Origin: Saprospiraceae bacterium
GTDB lineage: Bacteria; Bacteroidota; Bacteroidia; Chitinophagales; Saprospiraceae
Direction: 5' to 3'
Assembly: GCA_016706365.1 (NCBI GenBank)
Contig: JADJJU010000003.1
Location: 310,001-374,000, forward strand
DNA length: 64,000 bases
A program made the position numbers and the translations under genes. Below, piece by piece: positions 53,661-62,591 of the stretch; positions within the stretch are counted from its first letter, which is position 1; each line of letters opens with the position of its first letter. Under the pieces are notes generated by a model. It was not told the origin of the DNA. It did not search any database and saw nothing but the letters and a program-made list of their open reading frames with translations.

Positions 53661-55034
53661 TTACTTAATCTTAATTGTAATTTCTGTATCCTCAAACAAA
53701 TCAATTTTAGCATCGGGATATTTGGGCGGTGTGCCGAAAAATCCTTTTTTGTTACGAGAGAATCCGAAATTTTTCGGAATACCGAATATCTTCTTATCCA
53801 TTTTATTGTCCAGGTCTGAGTCCTGAAAACAAGCGACAGCATAGTCTCCCTTAGGCACACCATAGATGATTTTTTTGTTCTCCTTTTTATAGACCGGGAT
53901 CATGCCGCTCCTGGTTCCTTTTCTGAATTTATAATTCTCTTCCCCCTGAAGCAAGGTATAAAAAATATTTCCGCTGGCATCTTTTGATACAAAATTGATG
54001 GTCAGATCAATATAATTGTCCTGATAGACTTTATCAATCCTGTTTTGATCCGGGTTCATCTGATGTGTTGCACCCAGTGTATTATCCAGTTTGACACCCA
54101 TCATTTTCATCGAAGTAAGGAACTGATACTCATTCACTTCATATGTATAATTCTGCAGCTGGAATATTTCTTCGTTGATATTACATGCTTGTAAAGTTTT
54201 ATCCGGCTTGAAATCTAATTCCTTGAAATTGATCTCTTTAATACCGGGGTTGCTAAGAGATTTGTAATATATTTTGAAGTTGCTCAAGTCATAAACAATC
54301 GACCAATAAGTTTTGTAATTCGTTCTGTTCTCAGCGCTGAGGGATAATATTTCGAAGGCCTGATTATGATTCTCAATTTGTATCTGAGAGAGCTTGCTTT
54401 TGATCTGACAATATCTGTCAAAATGAGTTCTGGAATCAGCATTGACAGGTGTTTTTAATGACTCAAAGTATTTTTCTGAATTCAAGTACGGTTCATTAGT
54501 AATTACCTGATTCATTCCCTGCTTGCGACTGATGAGTGTTTTGCCTTCTATAAAATCTATTACTGCCGAATTTCCTGAACGGTCAGCAATGAAATAGTGA
54601 ATTGTCGCTATCGGTTTGATGGTCAGATCATTGATGTGTTTGATGATTTCATCCACAGATGTATAATTGTCCAATTGATATTGTATCCATTCCAGTTCAG
54701 AAATAGTTTGATTCTTATTGTCCTGATACATACTTTGTGATAACCAGAGTTGCTCGATAACCAGACCTTTTTCATTCATTCCTCCGTAAGGAAATTCTTT
54801 TCCTATTTGATTAAATGTAAGTGATCCATATTTGGATGTCCAACTTGCCTGATTATTCCCTCTGAGACCATAAGCAAACTTTTTTTGACCAGATTTATTC
54901 ACAATTATATAACCTTCACCTGCAGCCCAGTCAAAGTTTTTAGCAAAGAATTTACTTGTTCCGTCACTGAAGAATGCAGAGCAGGCGAAGATTTCTAATG
55001 GTAGAAGAAAAATTAGAATTATAAGATTTTTCAT
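53661..55034 (-). CDS. Choloylglycine-hydrolase/penicillin V acylase-like Ntn hydrolase fused to DUF2141
   Basis: This protein is about 457 residues. The signal peptide ends A-C at residue 18, so signal cleavage would expose the N-terminal nucleophile Cys of the linear amide C-N hydrolase (Ntn) fold: CSAFFSDGTSKFFAKNFDW. GGMNEKGLVIEQLWLS and TIHYFIADRSGNSAVIDF follow, both typical of this family. The C-terminal ~130 residues form a DUF2141 domain (GVPKGDYAVACFQDSDLDNK, FGIPKNFGFSRNKKGFFG). It probably hydrolyses amide bonds in an exported setting; N-acyl amides are one known substrate class. The start ATG at 55034 is used because it gives the signal peptide; the frame is open upstream to 55052. 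Confidence 0.85.
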   Translation of the reverse strand: MKNLIILIFLLPLEIFACSAFFSDGTSKFFAKNFDWAAGEGYIIVNKSGQKKFAYGLRGNNQASWTSKYGSLTFNQIGKEFPYGGMNEKGLVIEQLWLSQSMYQDNKNQTISELEWIQYQLDNYTSVDEIIKHINDLTIKPIATIHYFIADRSGNSAVIDFIEGKTLISRKQGMNQVITNEPYLNSEKYFESLKTPVNADSRTHFDRYCQIKSKLSQIQIENHNQAFEILSLSAENRTNYKTYWSIVYDLSNFKIYYKSLSNPGIKEINFKELDFKPDKTLQACNINEEIFQLQNYTYEVNEYQFLTSMKMMGVKLDNTLGATHQMNPDQNRIDKVYQDNYIDLTINFVSKDASGNIFYTLLQGEENYKFRKGTRSGMIPVYKKENKKIIYGVPKGDYAVACFQDSDLDNKMDKKIFGIPKNFGFSRNKKGFFGTPPKYPDAKIDLFEDTEITIKIK

Positions 55035-55058
55035 AGTCTGTTGTTGATTCAAGTTTTT

Positions 55059-55781
55059 CTAATATGAGTGATTCCAGATCAATCTCCCTGCTTTTACCTT
55101 GATTTCTGAACCTTCCGCAAGGAAAACCGACTTAGGAATCTCATTTTTCAAAAATGCAAACTCTTCTCCATATATAGCTCCGAAATCAACATCAATAATA
55201 TGGTTTTTAACCGGATAAATTTCCCATCTTGGATGTTCTACTCCATACTCTGAAGTCCTTAGTTCAGAAATTTTGGTATAGCCCCAATAGTGTTCAGTGA
55301 TATATTCTTCTTCACTTCCGTTGACTAACAAATTTGATTGATTGGAAGCAACAACTTTAAATGAATGCCACTGTCTTTTCTTCCATTTATATTCAACTGT
55401 GATTTCTTCATCACTTGAATTCCATATATGGTTCATTGGCATAGTCTCATATTTTTCTTTATATAGATTATTAGCCACAAAAGTTAGAGCTGGTTTGGAA
55501 ACAATTTCTTTTATAAAAACCACTCCTCTTCTCCATTCACCTTGTGACTTATGCCGCACATAAAATCTGAGATTAACTTCTTCAAAATTTATATGATATG
55601 GAATTGGTATACCCAGAACCCTTGTATTTTGGAACATAAAACCGACCAAACTAACGTAACAGATCCCATTCCATAAATCAATTTCCGTCTTGTTGGGCAA
55701 ATATTTCCTGAGAATTTTTCTATCAACAGCATAATTTGCTATCGCTAGTTTTCTCCATTCTGCCTGTAAGAAAGTACTCAT
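55059..55781 (-). CDS. DUF2071/YqjF-family protein
   Basis: This 240-residue protein matches the DUF2071 family: FLQAEWRKLAIANYAVDRKILRKYLPNKTEIDLWNG is the opening, SLVGFMFQNTRVLGIPIPYHINFEEVNLRFYV the core, and GVVFIKEIVSKP and WGYTKISELRTSEY follow. The family is widespread and uncharacterised. It lies 24 bp upstream of the Ntn hydrolase on the same strand, so co-transcription is probable. No signal peptide. Confidence 0.9.
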   Translation of the reverse strand: MSTFLQAEWRKLAIANYAVDRKILRKYLPNKTEIDLWNGICYVSLVGFMFQNTRVLGIPIPYHINFEEVNLRFYVRHKSQGEWRRGVVFIKEIVSKPALTFVANNLYKEKYETMPMNHIWNSSDEEITVEYKWKKRQWHSFKVVASNQSNLLVNGSEEEYITEHYWGYTKISELRTSEYGVEHPRWEIYPVKNHIIDVDFGAIYGEEFAFLKNEIPKSVFLAEGSEIKVKAGRLIWNHSY

Positions 55782-55913
55782 TTATTTCAGGTTTGTCCTA
55801 TTTGATTGTAAAATAACATGAGTTCGACGGATTCTGTTAATAACGGTTTTGTCATGAATTTTGCTTGAAAGAACACAAAATTCACGCCAAAACGGTGTGT
55901 TATTATTTCTTTT

Positions 55914-55960
55914 CCCTGGATTGCATCCAGGGTTACAAAGATTTTGCCACTCTGTGGCAA
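55914..55960. repeat. Tandem REP-like palindromes
   Basis: CCCTGGAT-TGC-ATCCAGGG (55914-55932) is followed 11 bp later by TTGCCAC-TCT-GTGGCAA (55944-55960). Both stems are perfect with 3-nt loops. Paired palindromes of this kind occur as REP elements in Bacteroidota. The surrounding 55782-56216 region has no supported gene; overlapping frames reading across it have repeat-like composition. Confidence 0.6.
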
Positions 55961-56216
55961 TTTTTTCTTCCAATTCAGATATTGAGAACGACCATCCAAC
56001 TCACGTTAAAATAATATGTCCTCCTGGTTTTTCACTGGAAACGGAATATTATTGAATAAAAAGAGGAGAAACAGCAGCGGCCATTTCTCCTTTTCCATAT
56101 TATAATTGTATTTTAAAGCTATTTCAGACTGTTGATTTACAATCAATTGCATTATTAGGATGAAATTCAAATTTCACATTTCCATTCAGAATTTTTTTTA
56201 AATATGAGCTACTATT

Positions 56217-56396
56217 CGGCTGTTAAATCTGAAATCTGAATCTACTGAAACCTGAACTCTTGTATATAACGCTTTTGCAAAATATTGATTAACAATACCT
56301 TATCCAAATAGAAAATCAAGCCATTTCTTCACAAAATCAACATTAAATCCCCCGGCTGTTAAATCTGAAATCTGAATCTACTGAAACCTGAACTCT
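56217..56396. repeat. Perfect 44-bp direct repeats 136 bp apart
   Basis: The 44-bp sequence beginning CGGCTGTTAAATCTGAAATC is identical at 56217-56260 and 56353-56396. It belongs to the low-complexity TCTGAAATCTGAATC type that is common between Bacteroidota genes. The copies could cause deletions by recombination. No gene lies in this stretch. Confidence 0.8.
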
Positions 56397-56408
56397 GAAA
56401 TCTGAATC

Positions 56409-58901
56409 CTAAAATCCTATTCCTCCCTCTCCCTGTTTCAAATCTTCATTACCTACACCTTTTTTCTTTTGCATTGGATTCTTGAATTCCACTTTACCAA
56501 ACTGCCAGGAGAAGTTAATTCCAATAGCGCGGAATGGAATTCCGTTTTCATTGTATTGAAAAAATGTAGGACCTTCAAGATCTTGTCTGAATGTCAAAAA
56601 TGGTGTGAACGGATTGGTGAAATTCAAGCCTAAACTTGCTTTCTTGTCCCAGAAAGTTTTCTTTACACTGAAATTATAAATGCTGAATGCAGGATTTCTA
56701 CCCTGGAGTGTCACTCTTTGAGAATTGAATACGCCAAACATCTCAGCACTCCAGCCTCCGTCAAACTGATAAGTGGCATTGCTGAAGATATTATACTGGA
56801 AGTCTTTGTTTTCAAGACGTTCATTATTTATAATACCATTTTGGATAACATACATCCCATTAAATGAACCACGGATAGTCAACTTGCTAAATAGAACTAC
56901 CTGACCAAATAAATTCACACCAGCTGTATTGTTATATCCAATATTGTCATATGAGTTAACCGAGACTCCATCTTCTCTGATAGTTATGAAGCTCTGGATT
57001 ACATCTTTGGTATATCTGTAATAAAGTGAAGCATTCAATACGGTTCCTTTGAAAAATCCGTTAAAGCCCACTTCTACCTGATCTGAGACTTCAGCCCCAA
57101 GGTTTGGATTTCCTACTGTTACGTTTCTGGGGTCAGCAGCATTTTCGAATGGATTCAGGAAAAATAAACTTGGACGCTGAATACGCTGGGAATAACTAAA
57201 TTTCAAAGTCCTGAAATTCTTCAAAGTCTTCGATAATGTGAAATTGGGTACAAAATTGTGAAACTGATTGGCAATGGTCAACTCACCTCGCTGGAAAGAA
57301 CCTGAAATATCAGTCATTTCCCATCTGACCCCTGTCTTTGCTTCCAGTGTCTGACTGAATCTGTAATTGATGGAGCCATATCCTGCAAATACATTTTGTT
57401 GATATTCAAAGGAATTGCTTCTTATATTATCAATTGTATAATCATCGGACAAAAGTTCTTTTACCTCATATATGAAATCACTGGTTATATTTCTCAAAAC
57501 CGCCTTTGCTCCGGTTTCAATGAGACCCTTTGAATATGGTTGTACAAAATCTGTCTGGAAAGTGAACTCTGTATTGTGACCGATATTATCTGACCTTTCA
57601 TCAAGGCTCACTCCGGGGAAAGCTTCGGAAAATTGCGTGATATTATATTTGTTATTATTGTTACTTCTTGAAATCTGTGTACCGAAAGTCCATTCTTTTT
57701 GCGGCTTGGCATATGTCTTCCGATAATCTGCAGTCCAGTCAAAGTTAGTGAATCCTGAGCTGCTTTCAGATTCTCTCCGATAATTGAATTCCAGAGGAAC
57801 ACTGGGATCAGATGAAAAAATATCTACATTATTATCACCAAAAAAAGTAAAGTTATTTACCCTGAAATTAGAACTAATATTGTTGAATGCATTGATATCA
57901 TAATCGATACCAATATTTCCATTGTAAGTATTACGTCCTCCAATGAAATCACCATCCTGTGTAAGGATTCTCAAACCTTCCTCAATCTGATCTTCTCTTC
58001 GAAACTCTGTAAATCCAGTTCTTCTGGTAAAAAGGTTTGCCCCAAGAGAGCCGTTCACACCTAAGCGACCTTTGCGCACACCAAGGTTACCATTGAAACT
58101 ATTATTACGCGTATTGAGACCGGCATTGATAGAGCCGTTCATACCTTCTACATTTCGCTTTTTGGTAATGATATTGATGATTCCACCTGTACCTTCAGCA
58201 TCATACTTGGCAGAGGGACTGGTAATTACTTCGATACTTTTAATTTCTTCAGCAGGAATCATTTTAAGTGCATCTGAGACATTTCCTGCCATCGTCCCTG
58301 AGGGTTTGCCATTGATCAGAACTCTGATATTGGAACTGCCTCTTAATGATGGGTTACCGTCAATATCCACTGATAAAAGCGGTACTTTTCTCAATACATC
58401 CGAAGCATCTCCACCCGCGATAGAAATATCTTTTTCAGCATTATAGACCAGTCGATCCACTTTACTTTCAATAAGGGAAGCTTCTCCTGCTACCACTACT
58501 TCATTGAGAAGCAATGCATTAGGAGCTATGCTAATATTTCCGAGATTAAGATCCGGTTTCCTTCCGGTCGTTTCAATATCCTTCAGGATAACATCATTGT
58601 ATCCAAGAAAAGAGATTGTTATTTCATATATGGCAGGAGAAATGTTTTCCAGTTTAAAGGCACCTGATTCATCAGTTAAGGTTCCACCTGTTTCGACTGT
58701 TCCTCCTTGTTTTTTAATGCTAACAGTTGCAAATTCGACTGCGGCGTTAGAAATTGAGTCTACAACAGTACCACTTATTTTTCCTGTTATTTTGGGTCCC
58801 TGACTTCCACCCATCATCGGCGGGAATTGCGCGGAAATGGCACCTGAAAAAGAGATAAATAGCGCAAATGCGTATAAAGTATAAAATCGGCTCTTGGTCA
58901 T
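56409..58901 (-). CDS. TonB-dependent receptor/outer-membrane barrel with carboxypeptidase-like domain
   Basis: This protein is about 830 residues. The signal peptide (TKSRFYTLYAFALFISFSGAISAQ region) is followed by a carboxypeptidase-regulatory-like domain (KISGTVVDSISNAAVEFATVS ... KLENISPAIYEITISFLGYND), the plug (DASDVLRKVPLLSVDIDGNPSLRG and NIRVLINGKPSG, PAEEIKSIEVITSPSAKYDAEGTGGIINI) and a beta-barrel ending KNPMQKK. It matches the outer-membrane-beta-barrel family 3 receptors, for which no substrate can be assigned. No SusD partner is present. The start at 58901 is preferred; the frame is open to 58949. Confidence 0.9.
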   Translation of the reverse strand: MTKSRFYTLYAFALFISFSGAISAQFPPMMGGSQGPKITGKISGTVVDSISNAAVEFATVSIKKQGGTVETGGTLTDESGAFKLENISPAIYEITISFLGYNDVILKDIETTGRKPDLNLGNISIAPNALLLNEVVVAGEASLIESKVDRLVYNAEKDISIAGGDASDVLRKVPLLSVDIDGNPSLRGSSNIRVLINGKPSGTMAGNVSDALKMIPAEEIKSIEVITSPSAKYDAEGTGGIINIITKKRNVEGMNGSINAGLNTRNNSFNGNLGVRKGRLGVNGSLGANLFTRRTGFTEFRREDQIEEGLRILTQDGDFIGGRNTYNGNIGIDYDINAFNNISSNFRVNNFTFFGDNNVDIFSSDPSVPLEFNYRRESESSSGFTNFDWTADYRKTYAKPQKEWTFGTQISRSNNNNKYNITQFSEAFPGVSLDERSDNIGHNTEFTFQTDFVQPYSKGLIETGAKAVLRNITSDFIYEVKELLSDDYTIDNIRSNSFEYQQNVFAGYGSINYRFSQTLEAKTGVRWEMTDISGSFQRGELTIANQFHNFVPNFTLSKTLKNFRTLKFSYSQRIQRPSLFFLNPFENAADPRNVTVGNPNLGAEVSDQVEVGFNGFFKGTVLNASLYYRYTKDVIQSFITIREDGVSVNSYDNIGYNNTAGVNLFGQVVLFSKLTIRGSFNGMYVIQNGIINNERLENKDFQYNIFSNATYQFDGGWSAEMFGVFNSQRVTLQGRNPAFSIYNFSVKKTFWDKKASLGLNFTNPFTPFLTFRQDLEGPTFFQYNENGIPFRAIGINFSWQFGKVEFKNPMQKKKGVGNEDLKQGEGGIGF

Positions 58902-59090
58902 TTTTTTGTCAAATTTTAAGTGAGACAAATATGCGGCCATTTTGTTCACTCCAAAAATTTTGACGATAGATGATTCTATATTTTAGACGAAGTTCAAATA
59001 TGAGATCTGAGATATAAGAGATGAGAAATAAAATCTAACCGCCGGGTAAGTTTGGAGTGGAATAGGCAGCATGAGTGAGAAATTAATACA

Positions 59091-59140
59091 AAAAATTCTC
59101 TGCAGGGACGATTTATGAATCGTTCCTGCAGAGAATTTTT
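59091..59140. repeat. 50-bp near-perfect palindrome (23-bp stem)
   Basis: Left arm 59091-59113 pairs with right arm 59118-59140 around TATG with a single G-U wobble. Its core GGGACGATTTATGAATCGTTCC resembles a palindrome recurrent in many bacterial genomes. It could be a terminator for the TonB-receptor-opposed GIN gene side or a dispersed element. The sequence from 59154 (CTGTTTGCCAACAGC) and the rest of the gap hold no gene. Confidence 0.6.
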
Positions 59141-59213
59141 AACACCCAACTGGCTGTTTGCCAACAGCTAAAGGCCATGAGCTAATTGCCGGGTTCAAGC
59201 AGCAACATGCTTT

Positions 59214-59912
59214 TTACATCCTCATAATATCAGCACCACCAGACTTATTGGATTTTACATCTTTGACTTTCCCTTTGTAGAAAACATCTGCGGCCCCGGA
59301 TGCATTGGCATTCAGACTTCTCTCAACTGTGATATTAACGTCAGCTCCACCGGATGCATTAACGATAGCATCCTGGATAGTAAGGCCATACGCGCTTATA
59401 TCACTTCCACCACTTGCATTTATGTTTACTTTGTCTGCAGTTCCACTTAGATCAACATCAGCACCTCCGCTTATGTCAATATTGAGATCTTTCACTTTGA
59501 TTTGTAATTCCATATCGGCTCCTCCGGATGCTGCAATATCTAGTTTGTCTGCATTAAGGACTCCTTCAGATTCAAGGTCTACCCCTCCGCTCACGGCAAT
59601 TGCATCGAGCGTTGTATAAGTTACATAAACATTGATTTCAGAATTACCACTTCCCCATGTCCATGATTTTGATTCAATGTCCAGCTTTAATGTTCCATTC
59701 TTAACTTCTGTTCTTACATTTCCCAATTTTTTTTCATCAGCTTCCACCACGACAGAGGAGCTGCTACCTTTTTTCAAGAACACATTAAGTCCTGATGCAG
59801 CACTAATAGCTGTAAAAGATCCTACTTTTCTGGTTTCTTTTTTCTGTCCAAATGTGAAGCTGACAGAAATGAGCATGAATACAATGATCAGGGTGGAGTG
59901 AATACTTTTCAT
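59214..59912 (-). CDS. Head GIN domain protein (DUF2807)
   Basis: This 232-residue exported protein has a signal peptide (1-23, ending TFGQ). The body is a right-handed beta-helix-like series with repeated units ASGGADVxL, ISGGADVDLSG, ASGGSDISAYG and ASGGADVNITV, the head GIN/DUF2807 type. It may be an envelope or adhesin-like protein; in this phylum such genes often accompany padR/pspC pairs, but the pair here is far away (26 kb). Confidence 0.9.
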   Translation of the reverse strand: MKSIHSTLIIVFMLISVSFTFGQKKETRKVGSFTAISAASGLNVFLKKGSSSSVVVEADEKKLGNVRTEVKNGTLKLDIESKSWTWGSGNSEINVYVTYTTLDAIAVSGGVDLESEGVLNADKLDIAASGGADMELQIKVKDLNIDISGGADVDLSGTADKVNINASGGSDISAYGLTIQDAIVNASGGADVNITVERSLNANASGAADVFYKGKVKDVKSNKSGGADIMRM

Positions 59913-60155
59913 TTTGATTTTTTTTAGATGGTAATGAATGGGGCTGATTACAGCAAAACTTTCAAAGGGCAGAAATTATTTTGCCGGTTAATGTTAAAGA
60001 TGCAAATCAATCCCGTTTGGTTGCAAATGAAAATTATTTATTTGCAAAAAGCAATTTATCTATTTTAAAATGTGGAAAGACAAATGACTAAATTGCGAAT
60101 GATAATATTTTATCGCTCACACTTTGCCATAAAATTCTCCCAATAATATCACTCT

Positions 60156-60214
<59 letters not shown>

Positions 60215-60233
60215 ATTTCACAATTCGCATTAC

Positions 60234-60965
60234 TTACCTGTATCTCGACCCGAAAAGATAAGTTCTTCTTCCGCAATTTGCTCTTGCAACTGCACCAATA
60301 CCAAAACTGATTTCAACTGTAAATTGTGCAAAGAATGGTTGGATAGGAGAATAAGAATCATAAGTCTGATAATGTGCTGGAGGCGGATTGGTCAAATTTT
60401 TTGTGTCCGGGCCAAGTAAATCAGTAAGACAATATCCCAAACGAAGTCCCATGATAAGAGTGAAAAATTCATTTCCTGTAATAAATCCACCGAAACCTGC
60501 CATGGCGCTAAAATACCTTTCAGTATATAAATTGCTATTGTCTAATGGTAAACCTGCAAATGATTGTTTGACTGATCTGACAAGAGACATGGAAGGTCCT
60601 AATTCCAGGTATGAGCCCGTATTGTTGAAACGATATAAAGCATTTAAATCAAGTGTTTGCCACTCTGTGAGATTGGGGGTTTTAGCATTATTGGCTTTGT
60701 ATGTGAATTCCTGAACACCATTCATGATATTAGTCTCCAGCATTATACCATTATGTTCACCTATGTTGATTCCTAATTTTCCACCAAAAGAATACCCGGT
60801 ATTAAATCCATTATTGTGTTCAGTGTCATCCCACACATTTTTGTTATAGAAGCCACTAAAACCATAACCACCTCTGGCAGCGATATCCAGCCAAATCTGA
60901 GAAATCCCTTGCTGAGAAAAGCAAAAGATTAGAAAAATGGCGATAAAAGTAATTTTTGAATTCAT
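60234..60965 (-). CDS. Exported outer-membrane-barrel-like protein
   Basis: This 243-residue protein has a signal peptide (1-22, ending GISQ) and beta-strand-rich sequence (YGFSGFYNKNVWDD, YSFGGKLGINIGEHNGIMLE, YLELGPSMSLVRSV and a C-terminal ISFGIGAVARANCGRRTYLFG). It resembles Bacteroidota small outer-membrane beta-barrel proteins. The function is unknown and no partner gene is adjacent. Confidence 0.8.
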   Translation of the reverse strand: MNSKITFIAIFLIFCFSQQGISQIWLDIAARGGYGFSGFYNKNVWDDTEHNNGFNTGYSFGGKLGINIGEHNGIMLETNIMNGVQEFTYKANNAKTPNLTEWQTLDLNALYRFNNTGSYLELGPSMSLVRSVKQSFAGLPLDNSNLYTERYFSAMAGFGGFITGNEFFTLIMGLRLGYCLTDLLGPDTKNLTNPPPAHYQTYDSYSPIQPFFAQFTVEISFGIGAVARANCGRRTYLFGSRYR

Positions 60966-61055
60966 GTTGATTGTTTTTCTGTTGAATTTTGCGTTAAAGC
61001 TATTGAATTTATAGCATTTTCACGCCATGAAGGAATCAACAATACATCCGAAAAA

Positions 61056-62438
61056 TTGAACAAGCGGGAAACACAGTTGCCTGATCTGTTCAAAAAACAA
61101 ATGAAATCCTTGCTCAATGAGGATGAATGGCAAGCATTTATACTTTCTCAGGATGATGATGCACCGGTATCCATCAGACTTCATCCTGAAAAGGAAAGCA
61201 ATTATTTGGAACTGAAAAATCAATTCCCTGGGAGCCATTAGGCAAGTATCTTGATCAAAGGCCTTCATTTACCCTGGATCCTAATTTCCATGGAGGGGCA
61301 TATTATGTACAGGAAGCTGCTTCTATGTTTTTAGGATACGCATTGGATCAGGTTATAGACTGGAATAGCAATTTAAAGGTGTTGGATTTATGTGCCGCAC
61401 CGGGAGGAAAGAGTACGCAATTGCTTTCAAGGTTATCCCCGGAAAGTGTCCTGATCAGCAACGAAATAGATTATGGAAGATTTGAAATATTACTCGAAAA
61501 TCTGAGCAAATGGGGATATACGCAGCAAATTGCGTCTGCCAAAGCTCCTAAAGAATTTGAGTCTATTCATGAGCTTTTTGACTTAATAGTAGTCGATGCC
61601 CCATGTTCCGGTGAAGGAATGATGAGAAAAGATGTACAGGCAATCTCCCATTGGTCGCCCAATAATGTGCTAAAATGCCAGTATAGGCAAAAGGATATTC
61701 TTACATCAGTTATGGGTTCTTTAAAGAATGGTGGATTACTTTTTTATTCAACCTGTACATTCAACCACGAAGAAAATGAAGAAATTGGAAACTGGCTCAT
61801 GTCTCAATTTGCATTGGAACCCATAGAAATTAAATTTCCTGAAGCATGGGGTCTTACCGTAAGGAGAGCTGAAAAAGCTATAGTTCATATGTGTTACCCG
61901 CATAAAGTAACGGGTGAAGGTTATAGTTTTCAAATATTCAGAAAAGTATCCGGAACTGAGGAAGATTATCAAAGAAAGCGCCGAACACAGAAGAATCTGT
62001 ACACTGCAATTCCTGTCAATTCATTTATAGAAACCTGGATTCATAATCCGGAGCAATTCCAATACATAATATATGAAGAAGGTTCGGTTCATATGGCCAA
62101 TTTTCAAACATTGGAAGTATTGGAGCAAATGAACTGGAAGGATCATAAAACCAAACCGGGAACTAAGATTGCTACCCTTAAGGGCAGAGACTGGATCCCT
62201 GATCATGATTTAGCCCTTTCAATTCAATTAAACCAATCCATACCAGTGTAGATCTGGATTTAAAATCTGCGAGAATGTTTTTGAAAGGGAGGTGCCGAAT
62301 GTTCTCAATATGTCTGAAAATGCCTGGAAAATTGCCAGGCACGAAGGTGTTAGCCTTGGCTGGTTGAAACAAATTGGCAACAGATACAATAATTATTTCC
62401 CAAAGAATCGGCGAATCAGAATGAAGCTTCCAGACTAA
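61056..62438 (+). pseudogene. RsmF/NSUN-like rRNA cytosine-C5 methyltransferase with three frameshifts
   Basis: Three adjacent pieces join into one protein of about 461 residues. The first (from TTG 61056) ends LELKNQFPGSH; restoring an A in A5 at 61215-61219 gives KSIPWEPLGKYLDQRPSF. The central piece carries the SAM site VLDLCAAPGGKS, VDAPCSGEGMMRKD (catalytic Cys) and STCTF (second Cys). It ends NQSIPV near 62248; restoring a base there gives VDLDLKSARMFLKG, and a fourth G at 62287-62289 gives EVPNVLNMSENAWKIARHEG ... KLPD. All lost bases are in short homopolymers. The enzyme methylates rRNA cytosine (m5C). Sequencing error is the likely cause. Confidence 0.88.
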
Positions 62439-62591
62439 CATCTTTGGAGCCGATATTTTGATAAGTGGAAAAGAAGTAGTTTTTTAGTGTCTCATTAAGG
62501 AAAACGTTAAATTCAAATCAGGAGCATTTACGAAAGGAATGCTATTTAAGTATATAAACTTTAAGAACTAAATTACCCTAAATCGATCAGT

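Noticed and set aside
55782..55999. Two overlapping 63-70 codon frames on the minus strand
   Set aside because: They read through two perfect palindromes and lack any family resemblance; best explained as a REP-type repeat.
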